The notes beneath the pieces were generated by a model. It ran no database searches and had not been told where the DNA came from. It saw only the letters and a list, made by a program, of their open reading frames with translations. Source: Aurantimonas sp036252795 (GTDB lineage Bacteria > Pseudomonadota > Alphaproteobacteria > Rhizobiales > Rhizobiaceae). Taken from it: a DNA stretch of 20,171 nt. The stretch covers positions 1 to 20,171 of the forward strand of contig DASYHY010000277.1 in assembly GCA_036252795.1 (NCBI GenBank), written 5' to 3'. Below, one piece after another: positions 14,224-20,171 of this stretch. A program made the position numbers and the translations under genes. Each line of letters begins with the position of its first letter. The stretch's first letter is position 1.

Positions 14224-15153
14224 ATGTTCGTAGCCCTCGCCCGCGCCGCCGCCTTCTGTCTTGTCGGCCTGCCTTGCGTCGCCGCCGGTGCGGCCGAGCC
14301 GCTGCCGATGCGCGAGGTGGCGCCCGGAGTCTTCGTCCATCAAGGCGCGGTGGAGGAGACCACGCCGGACAATCGCGGCGACGTCGCCAATATCGGCTTC
14401 GTGGTCGGCGAGACGGCGGTCGCGATGATCGACAGCGGCGGCAGCGTCGCCGTGGGCGAGGCAGCGCTGGAGGCTATCCGGCGCGTCACCCCCCTGCCGG
14501 TCCGCTATCTGCTCAACACCCACATGCATCCGGACCATGTGTTCGGCAATCAGGTCTTCGCCGGGATCGGCGCGACGATCATCGGCCATCGCCGGCTTCC
14601 CGCGGCCCTCGCGGCCCGGGCCGACTTCTACCCGCAGTCGATGCGCGAACAACTGGGCGAGGCGCTGGCCGACCAGGTCACGATCATCCTGCCGGACGAG
14701 ACGGTCGCCGACGAACGGCGGATCGACCTCGGCGGGCGCACGCTGCTGCTGAAGGTCTGGGACACCGCCCACACCGACAACGACCTCACCGTACTCGACG
14801 AGGCGACCGGCACGCTCTTCGCCGGCGATCTCGTTTTCATGGAGCATCTGCCGGTGATCGACGGATCGATCAAGGGCTGGCTCGCCCAGACCCCTGCCCT
14901 GGCCGCGGTAGACGCAAGCCGCGTGGTTCCCGGTCACGGGCCGGCCAGCGCGCCCTGGCCGCAGGCGCTGGCCGCCCAGACCGCCTATCTGGAGGCACTC
15001 GCCGCCGACCTGCGCGCCGCCATCGCCGCCGGGGTCACGCTGGCCGAGGCGGTCGAGGACGCCGCCGCGAGCGAAGCCGGCAAGTGGCAGCTCTTCCAGG
15101 CCTACAATCCGCGCAACGCCACCGCGGCCTTCGCGGAACTCGAATGGGAATAG
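14224..15153 (+). CDS. Quinoprotein relay system zinc metallohydrolase (MBL fold, SoxH-like)
   Basis: This 309-residue secreted metallo-beta-lactamase-fold protein has a signal peptide to about residue 24. Zinc motif HMHPDH is His100, His102, Asp104, His105; further ligands are His183 (DTAHTDND), Asp202 (FAGDLVF) and His238 (VVPGHGP). The sequence fits the SoxH-related quinoprotein relay family (TIGR04558/04559 in memory; I cannot tell which). The ATG at 14224 is chosen because the signal peptide follows directly, though the ribosome site is weak; a TTG at 14185 would add 13 residues. It is followed by the SoxYZ-like carrier, its usual partner. By analogy to SoxH/SoxB chemistry it may hydrolyse a group bound to the carrier cysteine. 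Substrate unknown. Confidence 0.88.
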   Translation: MFVALARAAAFCLVGLPCVAAGAAEPLPMREVAPGVFVHQGAVEETTPDNRGDVANIGFVVGETAVAMIDSGGSVAVGEAALEAIRRVTPLPVRYLLNTHMHPDHVFGNQVFAGIGATIIGHRRLPAALAARADFYPQSMREQLGEALADQVTIILPDETVADERRIDLGGRTLLLKVWDTAHTDNDLTVLDEATGTLFAGDLVFMEHLPVIDGSIKGWLAQTPALAAVDASRVVPGHGPASAPWPQALAAQTAYLEALAADLRAAIAAGVTLAEAVEDAAASEAGKWQLFQAYNPRNATAAFAELEWE

Positions 15154-15196
15154 CGGCAGGCGTCGGGCGGGGCGGCCTGAACGGGATTCTGCCGCT
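15152..15196 (+). terminator. Possible hairpin after the MBL gene
   Basis: AGCGGCAG (15152-15159) and CTGCCGCT (15189-15196) are exact complements with a 29-base loop, followed by TTC. It begins at the gene's stop codon. The long loop makes this uncertain; the downstream SoxYZ-like gene may still be cotranscribed. Confidence 0.35.
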
Positions 15197-15280
15197 TTCG
15201 CTTGCCCCGTGCCTGCCATGGTATCACATTAGCAAGAACGGCGGGCCGACGGGTACGCGCCGCAAAAACGGGAGGTTCCG

Positions 15281-16135
15281 ATGTCGAGTGCTGATCGAAG
15301 ACGCATAGGCATGGTTCGGGCGGCAGGCCTGTCCTTCGCCTGCCTTGCTCTGGTCCTGGCCGCCCCGACCGCCATGGCCGAGACGCCGGCCCCGTCTGCG
15401 GCGGCTGCCGCGACCGCGGACGAAGAATCCGCCTGGTCGGCGCTCAGGGGCGACCTCTTCGGCGACAGGGAACTCGTCGAGGGAAGCAGCGTCATCGCCC
15501 TCGACGCGCCGGCTCGCGCCACGGATCCGGCGATCGTGCCGATCACGCTCGCTCTCGACCCGGCCCATGACATCCGCAAGGTGACGCTGGTCATCGACGA
15601 GAACCCGGCGCCAGTGGCGGCGACCTTCGATATCGCGGAAGGCGCCGGCGTGACGGAGTTGTCGACGCGCGTCCGCGTCAACGCCTACACCGACATCCAC
15701 GCGGTGGCGGAATCCGCCGATGGGAAGCTCTACGTGACCAGCCGGTTCGTGAAGGCGGCGGGCGGCTGCGCCGCCCCGGCAGCCAAGGATCCCGAAGTCG
15801 CGGCCCGCGAGATGGGGCAGATGAAGCTGCGCGTCTTCGAGGCGCCAGCCGATGCCGGCCGGCACGAGGCGCAACTGATGATCCGCCACCCGAACAGTTC
15901 CGGGCTCCAGAAGGACCAGGTGACGCTGCTCTACATCCCGGCCCACTTCATCAGCGACGTCGAGATCACAAGGGACGGCAAGCGGCTGTTCTCGATGACC
16001 GGCGGCATCTCGCTGTCGGAGGACCCAAGCTTCCGCTTCGACTATGCCGGAGACGCGGCGTCGAGCTTCCACGCCCGCGCGACGGACACCGACGGCAACG
16101 TCTTCGAGAAAAGCTTCGCCGGCGGACAGTCCTGA
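15281..16135 (+). CDS. Quinoprotein dehydrogenase-associated SoxYZ-like carrier protein
   Basis: This 284-residue secreted protein fuses a SoxY-like half and a SoxZ-like half. A GGGAGG site precedes the ATG; the signal peptide ends PTAMA. The SoxY-like half (about 45-165) ends in FVKAAGGCAAP, where Cys163 matches the carrier cysteine of the SoxY GGC tail. The SoxZ-like half (about 175-284) includes MGQMKLRVFEAP, AQLMIRHPNSSG, YIPAHFISDVEITRDGKRLF and ends with the ATDTDGNVFEKSF strand. It fits the family TIGR04557 in memory. In sulfur oxidation SoxYZ carries sulfur intermediates as thio-adducts; here no sox genes are seen, so the cargo on Cys163 is unknown. Its neighbour MBL hydrolase probably acts on it. 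Confidence 0.9.
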   Translation: MSSADRRRIGMVRAAGLSFACLALVLAAPTAMAETPAPSAAAAATADEESAWSALRGDLFGDRELVEGSSVIALDAPARATDPAIVPITLALDPAHDIRKVTLVIDENPAPVAATFDIAEGAGVTELSTRVRVNAYTDIHAVAESADGKLYVTSRFVKAAGGCAAPAAKDPEVAAREMGQMKLRVFEAPADAGRHEAQLMIRHPNSSGLQKDQVTLLYIPAHFISDVEITRDGKRLFSMTGGISLSEDPSFRFDYAGDAASSFHARATDTDGNVFEKSFAGGQS

Positions 16136-16150
16136 CGCTTCCCTGTGAGC

Positions 16151-16168
16151 GGGCCGGAGCGACGGCCC
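16151..16168. terminator. Hairpin between convergent genes
   Basis: GGGCC (16151-16155) and GGCCC (16164-16168) with an 8-base loop; a flanking GAG / CTC pairing may extend the stem past bulges. It lies in the 46 bases between the SoxYZ-like stop and the four-cysteine gene stop. Confidence 0.4.
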
Positions 16169-16181
16169 CTCGCGGATCGCA

Positions 16182-16622
16182 TCAGTCGAAGCAGCGCACC
16201 TCCGCCTCGGCCTGCGCGCGGCGCAGCGCGTCGATCGCCGCCTGCTGCTGGACGCCGCCCCGGAACAGCGCGCCCTTTTCGCCGCTGACCTGCTGCATCG
16301 ACAGGAAGGTCGAGGCCTCGGTGTAGCGATCGTAGGGCAGCAGCGACGCCATCACATCGAAGGAGCAGGAGCACTGTTCCAGCGCGGTTCTCGTGTTGCC
16401 GTTGCTGGACATGCAGGCGAACACGTAATCCGCGATGGCGGCCGTCGGATAGTCCGCGGTCGCCGCCGAAGGCGCGCTGCCGATGCCGGGCACACGCGTG
16501 GCGCCGCCGGGGCCGACCACCGTGCTCGGCGGCACGACCATCTGGGCCGCCGCCGATCCGGCACCGGCCAAGATGACGAACGCCGCGAGCGCCGCCGCCG
16601 TTCGCACTGGACCTGACATCAT
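16182..16622 (-). CDS. Small secreted four-cysteine protein, unknown function
   Basis: I do not recognise a named family for this 146-residue protein. The first of two adjacent ATG codons (16622) is preceded by GGGAGGA and overlaps the stop of the propeller gene (ATGA), so it is translationally coupled. The signal peptide ends GSAAAQ. After a Pro/Gly-rich stretch comes a compact domain: DYVFACMSSNGNTRTALEQC, then SCSFDV, a PYDRYTEASTFLSMQQ helix and a C-terminal Ala-rich helix ending EVRCFD. Cys70, Cys84, Cys86 and Cys144 could form two disulfides, or Cys84-Ser-Cys86 could be a redox or metal site. No CXXCH haem motif. Gene neighbours suggest an accessory periplasmic role in quinoprotein function. 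Confidence 0.8.
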   Translation of the reverse strand: MMSGPVRTAAALAAFVILAGAGSAAAQMVVPPSTVVGPGGATRVPGIGSAPSAATADYPTAAIADYVFACMSSNGNTRTALEQCSCSFDVMASLLPYDRYTEASTFLSMQQVSGEKGALFRGGVQQQAAIDALRRAQAEAEVRCFD

Positions 16623-17629
16623 GGGTTCCTCCCTGGCTGTTGCGTCGCGGGATCGGCCCCGATGAACGCGCCGAAGGCGCGCGGGCCGTCGCCGACCGAG
16701 ACCTCGCCGACGATCTCCAGCCTGTCGGCGTCGATCTTGACCAGCGTGTTGTCGAACCAGTTGGCGACATAGACGAAGCGGCCGTCGCTGCCGACGTCGA
16801 TCCCTTCGGGATATTCACCGGTCTCGAGCGTCGTCAAGCGCTCCCGCGTTGCCGCGTCGAACACCGTGACGGTGCCGCCGTACTGATCGGTAACGAAGAC
16901 CTTGCCGCGGGTTTCCGCCGCCGCATAAGGATGCGAGCCGACATCGACCGTGTCCAGAACCTCGTGGCTGGCAGCATCGAGGATCGTGACGCTGTCGCCG
17001 CCGACATTGGTGGCATAGACGCGCGTCCCGTCCGGCGAGAAGGCGACGCCGAAAGGCCGCGCGCCGACAGCCACGCGTGCGATCGCCGCGCCGCTCTCGC
17101 TGTCGATGAAGGAGACCTGGTCGGAATCGCGGTCGGCGGTCACGATGACGGCGCCGTCATCGGAGACCGCGACGCCGGAGGGCGATTCGCCGGTCTCGAA
17201 GGAGCCGACGACTTTGCCCTCGACCGGATCGACGACCAGCAGCGCGTGCGAGAACCAGTCCGCGACATAGACTGGCGCGCCGGACGGGTGCACCGCGATG
17301 CCGAGCGGCCCGCCGCCGGTGTCGATGTCGCGGATCACCGTGCCCGATGCCGTGTCGACGACGCTGATCGCCTTGGCCTCGGGACGCGAAACGTAGCCGC
17401 GCGTGCCGTCGCGCGAGACTGCAATGCCCGCCGGTTTGCCCGGTATCGCGATCGTCCGGCGCACCGCCATCGTGTCGAGGTCGACGATCGCCAGTTCCTC
17501 GCTGTCCTGGCTGGTCACGTAGCCGAGGTCGCCGGCCGCGGCCGGGGCCGCGCTGCTGACGGCTGCCGTCAGCAGGAGACCTGCAAGCAAAGAACCGGCC
17601 CGCGCCGCCCGGGCGCGCTTCTGCCTCAC
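16619..17629 (-). CDS. YVTN-family beta-propeller protein (second copy type)
   Basis: This 336-residue secreted propeller starts at a GTG that overlaps the mxaD stop (GTGA). The signal peptide ends APAAAG (about 33). Blades repeat with the pattern PxGIAVSxDGxxxYV: KPAGIAVSRDGTRGYVS, PLGIAVHPSGAPVYVADWF, PSGVAVSDDGAVIVTADR, PFGVAFSPDGTRVYATN, PEGIDVGSDGRFVYVANWF. It is not a simple duplicate of the propeller at 4397; blade sequences and signal peptide differ. YncE-like proteins of this type occur near quinoprotein and cytochrome genes, function mostly unknown. Its strict coupling to mxaD and the four-cysteine gene suggests the three act together in the periplasm. The C-terminal AFGAFIGADP is also seen in other YVTN proteins. 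Confidence 0.83.
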   Translation of the reverse strand: MRQKRARAARAGSLLAGLLLTAAVSSAAPAAAGDLGYVTSQDSEELAIVDLDTMAVRRTIAIPGKPAGIAVSRDGTRGYVSRPEAKAISVVDTASGTVIRDIDTGGGPLGIAVHPSGAPVYVADWFSHALLVVDPVEGKVVGSFETGESPSGVAVSDDGAVIVTADRDSDQVSFIDSESGAAIARVAVGARPFGVAFSPDGTRVYATNVGGDSVTILDAASHEVLDTVDVGSHPYAAAETRGKVFVTDQYGGTVTVFDAATRERLTTLETGEYPEGIDVGSDGRFVYVANWFDNTLVKIDADRLEIVGEVSVGDGPRAFGAFIGADPATQQPGRNP

Positions 17630-18162
17630 GAGCCGGATTCGACCGTTGTCTTGAGGCTGTCGAGACCCTCGCGGATGAACGCCGAAACGCCCGTCACCGC
17701 CGCCTCGTCGTTGAGTTCCGCCGGCGGATCGTTGTTCGGATAGCCGCGATAGAAGGCGGCGCGCCAGGTGACCTCGGAGCGTGCCCCCTCGTCCAGCGGC
17801 TTCACCGTCATCGTCGAGGAATAGTTGGTCGCCGGCAGCACGTCGACGTTCACGTGGCCGATGAAGGTCGAGAGCGACATCTTCGCCGGATCGTACTTCG
17901 ACAGCTCCTCTTCCATCGTCCCGCCTTCGGTGTAGCCGAGCGTACGGATGGCGCCGACTTCCGAGCCGTTCGGCGAATCGGTCATCGCGACGCGCGGATG
18001 CCAGGACATGTCGCCGAAGTCGCTAAGGACCGCCCAGACCTGCTCCGGGGACGCGTCGATCTCGACGGTCTCGCTGGCCTTCTGGCGGGTCGGCCCATGC
18101 GCAAGGGCGAGCCCCGGCAGGACGAGCAATGCGACGAGGAATGATAGAATGCGCGCGGCCAC
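17626..18162 (-). CDS. mxaD: MxaD-like SRPBCC protein of methanol oxidation
   Basis: This 178-residue secreted protein starts at GTG 18162, preceded by GGAGG; an in-frame ATG at 18198 lacks a ribosome site. Signal peptide ends GLALA, and the mature chain begins HGPTRQKASETVEIDASPEQ, followed by VWAVLSDFGDMSWHP, the typical opening of MxaD. Later motifs are GAIRTLGYTEGGTMEEELSKYD, VDVLPATNYSSTM and FYRGYPNNDPPAELNDEAAV. The fold is SRPBCC/START-like with a ligand cavity. MxaD was described in methanol oxidation as aiding the interaction between methanol dehydrogenase and cytochrome cL. Here it would serve XoxF/XoxG, as no mxaF is present. It leads a three-gene operon with 4-base overlaps. Confidence 0.88.
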   Translation of the reverse strand: MAARILSFLVALLVLPGLALAHGPTRQKASETVEIDASPEQVWAVLSDFGDMSWHPRVAMTDSPNGSEVGAIRTLGYTEGGTMEEELSKYDPAKMSLSTFIGHVNVDVLPATNYSSTMTVKPLDEGARSEVTWRAAFYRGYPNNDPPAELNDEAAVTGVSAFIREGLDSLKTTVESGS

Positions 18163-18393
18163 GATCGAGCCTCCCTGCTGATGTCTGCGGGCCGTCACCG
18201 CGTGTCACGACCCGCTTCGGCGCGGACCCTATTGCCATCGGCGGCCGGCGAAAAGGGGATTTGCTCCCGCCGCAGGCGGTTTCGCGAAACATTGATAAGC
18301 AGCGCTGCCTGTCGGCGCCCGCCGCGGATCCGGCTTCCGGTCCTCGTGCCGCTGGCATAGGCTGGCGGCGAGGCCGAGCGAGGAGACGCCGCG
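18163..18393. promoter_or_regulatory. Divergent region mxaD / ggt with 12-bp palindrome
   Basis: These 231 bases separate divergent genes. GTTTCGCGAAAC (18279-18290) is a perfect 12-bp palindrome, and GCAGCGCTGC (18299-18308) is a perfect 10-bp palindrome nine bases... downstream. Either could be an operator. No clear -35/-10 pair is seen. Confidence 0.4.
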
Positions 18394-20160
18394 ATGTCCT
18401 GTCAAAAATTCGCTGCCTGGCTGTTGATCCTCTGCCTCGGCCTGGCTCCGTCGGCTCTCGCGCAGCAGCAGCCGAGCGACGCGTTCGAGCCGGAGGCGGC
18501 GACGCCTTCCGATGAACGAGACCTCGTCCGGGCCGAGCGGCAGATGGTCGCGGCAGCCCATCCGCTGGCCGCCGAGGCGGGCCTCGCGATCCTGCGCCAG
18601 GGCGGCAACGCCATCGACGCCATGGTGACGACGCAGCTGGTGCTCGGCCTCGTCGAGCCGCAATCCTCCGGGCTCGGCGGCGGCGCCTTCCTGGTCTTCT
18701 TCGACGCCGGGCAGAACCGGCTCACGACCTTCGACGGCCGCGAGACCGCGCCCGCCGGAGCGACGCCGCGCCTCTTCCTCGACGATTCCGGCGCGCCTCT
18801 CGCCTTCATGGATGCGGTGGTCGGCGGCCGCTCGGTCGGCACGCCGGGGACGGTGCGGCTGCTCTTCGACACCCACAAGCGCTATGGGCAGCTTGCCTGG
18901 CGCGACGTGGTGCAGCCGGCGATCGACCTCGCCGACGAGGGCTTCGCCGTCAGCCCCCGCCTCAACGCGCTCATCGCCGAGGACGCGGCGAACCTGTCGC
19001 GACACGACGCCGCCCGCAGCTATTTCCTCGGTCCGGACGATGCCGCCCTGCCGGTGGGTCACCGCCTCGTGAACTCCGCCTATGCCGAGACGCTGCGGAT
19101 CATCGCGGCGGAGGGTCCTGCCGGCTTCTACGAAGGCGCGGTCGCCGCGGCGATCGCCGAAACGGTGCAGACCGCCGACGGCAATCCCGGCACGCTCTCC
19201 GTGACCGACCTCGCCAACTATGCCATCGTCGAGCGTGAGCCGGTGTGCGTCGATTACCGGGATCTGGACGTCTGCGGCATGGGGCCGCCCTCCTCCGGCG
19301 CCCTGACCATCGGCCAGATCCTCGGCCTCGTCGAGCCGCACGACATGGCCGGGCTCGGGCCGGACAGCCCGGAAGCCTGGCGGCTGATCGGCGATGCCTC
19401 CCGCCTCGCCTTCGCGGATCGCGGCCGCTACATGGCCGATATCGACTTCGTGCCGATGCCGCTGAAGGGCCTCCTCGACGCGGCCTATCTGGCGGAACGC
19501 GCCAGGCTCCTGGACGGCGAAGCGGCACTTGCCGAAGCCGCCGTCGTTCCCGGCTCTCCGCCCTGGGACCACGCACTGCTGCGCGGCGACGACATCGCGC
19601 TCGAGCTCCCCTCGACCACCCATTTCTCCATCGTCGACGACGAGGGCAACGTCGTCTCGATGACCAGCACGATCGAGAGCGGCTTCGGCTCGCGGCTGAT
19701 GACCGGCGGCTTCCTGCTCAACAACGAACTGACCGATTTCTCCTTCGCCACCCATGACGAGGATGGCCACGTGATCGCCAATGCGGTGGCGCCCGGCAAG
19801 CGGCCGCGATCCTCGATGGCGCCGACCATCGTCATGCAGGGCGGCGAACCCGTCATCGCCATCGGCTCGCCCGGCGGCAGCCGCATCATCGGCTACGTGG
19901 CGCAGGCCCTGATCGCGCTGATCGACTGGGAGATGGACGCGCAGCAGGCCGTCGCCATGCCGCATCTGGTCAACCGCTTCGGCCCGTTCGACGTGGAGGC
20001 GGAAACGTCCGCGACCGCGCTTTCGGGCCCGCTCCGCGCGCTCGGCTACACGGTAAACGAGACGGCGCTCGATTCCGGCCTGCACGCCATCGTCATCGGC
20101 CCCGACGGCCTCGAAGGCGGCGCCGATCCCCGGCGCGAGGGCGTCGTGCTGGGTGATTGA
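18394..20160 (+). CDS. ggt: Gamma-glutamyltransferase
   Basis: This 588-residue periplasmic enzyme cleaves the gamma-glutamyl bond of glutathione and transfers it to water or an acceptor. GAGGAG precedes the ATG; the signal peptide ends PSALA (23). The proenzyme self-cleaves before Thr408 in LPSTTHFSIVD, giving a large subunit of about 384 residues and a small one of 181. Family motifs are present: QSSGLGGGAFLV, FDGRETAP (substrate Arg), MGPPSSGALTIGQIL, STIESGFGSRL, GFLLNNELTDF and GSPGGSRII. Length is normal. It is transcribed away from the mxaD operon. Many alphaproteobacterial methylotrophs oxidise formaldehyde through glutathione, so a link to glutathione recycling is possible, but ggt also occurs widely elsewhere. 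Confidence 0.95.
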   Translation: MSCQKFAAWLLILCLGLAPSALAQQQPSDAFEPEAATPSDERDLVRAERQMVAAAHPLAAEAGLAILRQGGNAIDAMVTTQLVLGLVEPQSSGLGGGAFLVFFDAGQNRLTTFDGRETAPAGATPRLFLDDSGAPLAFMDAVVGGRSVGTPGTVRLLFDTHKRYGQLAWRDVVQPAIDLADEGFAVSPRLNALIAEDAANLSRHDAARSYFLGPDDAALPVGHRLVNSAYAETLRIIAAEGPAGFYEGAVAAAIAETVQTADGNPGTLSVTDLANYAIVEREPVCVDYRDLDVCGMGPPSSGALTIGQILGLVEPHDMAGLGPDSPEAWRLIGDASRLAFADRGRYMADIDFVPMPLKGLLDAAYLAERARLLDGEAALAEAAVVPGSPPWDHALLRGDDIALELPSTTHFSIVDDEGNVVSMTSTIESGFGSRLMTGGFLLNNELTDFSFATHDEDGHVIANAVAPGKRPRSSMAPTIVMQGGEPVIAIGSPGGSRIIGYVAQALIALIDWEMDAQQAVAMPHLVNRFGPFDVEAETSATALSGPLRALGYTVNETALDSGLHAIVIGPDGLEGGADPRREGVVLGD

Positions 20161-20171
20161 GCGGGTGCCGG

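Noticed and set aside
18229..20085. 618-codon open frame opposite the gamma-glutamyltransferase gene
   Set aside because: Same antisense effect; the plus-strand protein has complete family motifs, while this one resembles nothing.

Overview
This window looks like part of an alphaproteobacterial chromosome, possibly Hyphomicrobiales; that assignment is inferred from high GC, codon use and gene content. It holds a periplasmic PQQ (quinoprotein) alcohol-oxidation island built around a lanthanide-type methanol dehydrogenase, XoxF. There are no mxaF/mxaI genes, PQQ-synthesis genes, RNA genes, insertion sequences or CRISPR arrays in view. Most proteins carry signal peptides, so the cluster works mainly in the periplasm.

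Layout. (1) 1-491 (-): 5' part of a secreted DUF2380/DUF3280-like protein. (2) 617-9120 (+): a substrate-binding protein of the PQQ-alcohol-dehydrogenase-associated ABC family, a NarL-type histidine kinase and response regulator, a YVTN beta-propeller protein, a poly-aspartate secreted protein, an ABC ATPase and ABC-2 permease, a secreted protein with a duplicated 24-residue motif, and a small DUF2171 protein. (3) 9147-13567 (-): xoxF, a c-type cytochrome (xoxG), xoxJ and a rhodanese-like Cys-Cys-Trp protein, in that transcriptional order. (4) 14224-16135 (+): an MBL-fold zinc hydrolase and a SoxYZ-like carrier, both of quinoprotein-associated families. (5) 16182-18162 (-): mxaD-like SRPBCC protein, a second YVTN propeller and a four-cysteine secreted protein, with 4-base stop/start overlaps. 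(6) 18394-20160 (+): a gamma-glutamyltransferase.

How the parts fit. XoxF oxidises a primary alcohol (methanol is the usual substrate) with PQQ and a lanthanide and passes electrons to the cytochrome. XoxJ and MxaD are known partners or helpers of such dehydrogenases. The SBP/ABC/propeller/SoxYZ/MBL/CXXCW set recurs beside PQQ dehydrogenases, but its chemistry is still unclear. The kinase/regulator pair is the obvious candidate controller. Gamma-glutamyltransferase may link to glutathione turnover, since many such bacteria clear formaldehyde through glutathione; that link is inference.

Non-coding structure is rich. The 656-base gap upstream of xoxF holds a perfect 15-bp inverted repeat, a 12-bp palindrome and a two-block inverted repeat. 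The xoxF-xoxG spacer has four complementary arms that can pair in two mutually exclusive ways. Several strong GC hairpins separate transcription units. The three genes with least known function, and so the most novel, are the poly-Asp protein (5448-6074), the repeat protein (7934-8791) and the four-cysteine protein (16182-16622).
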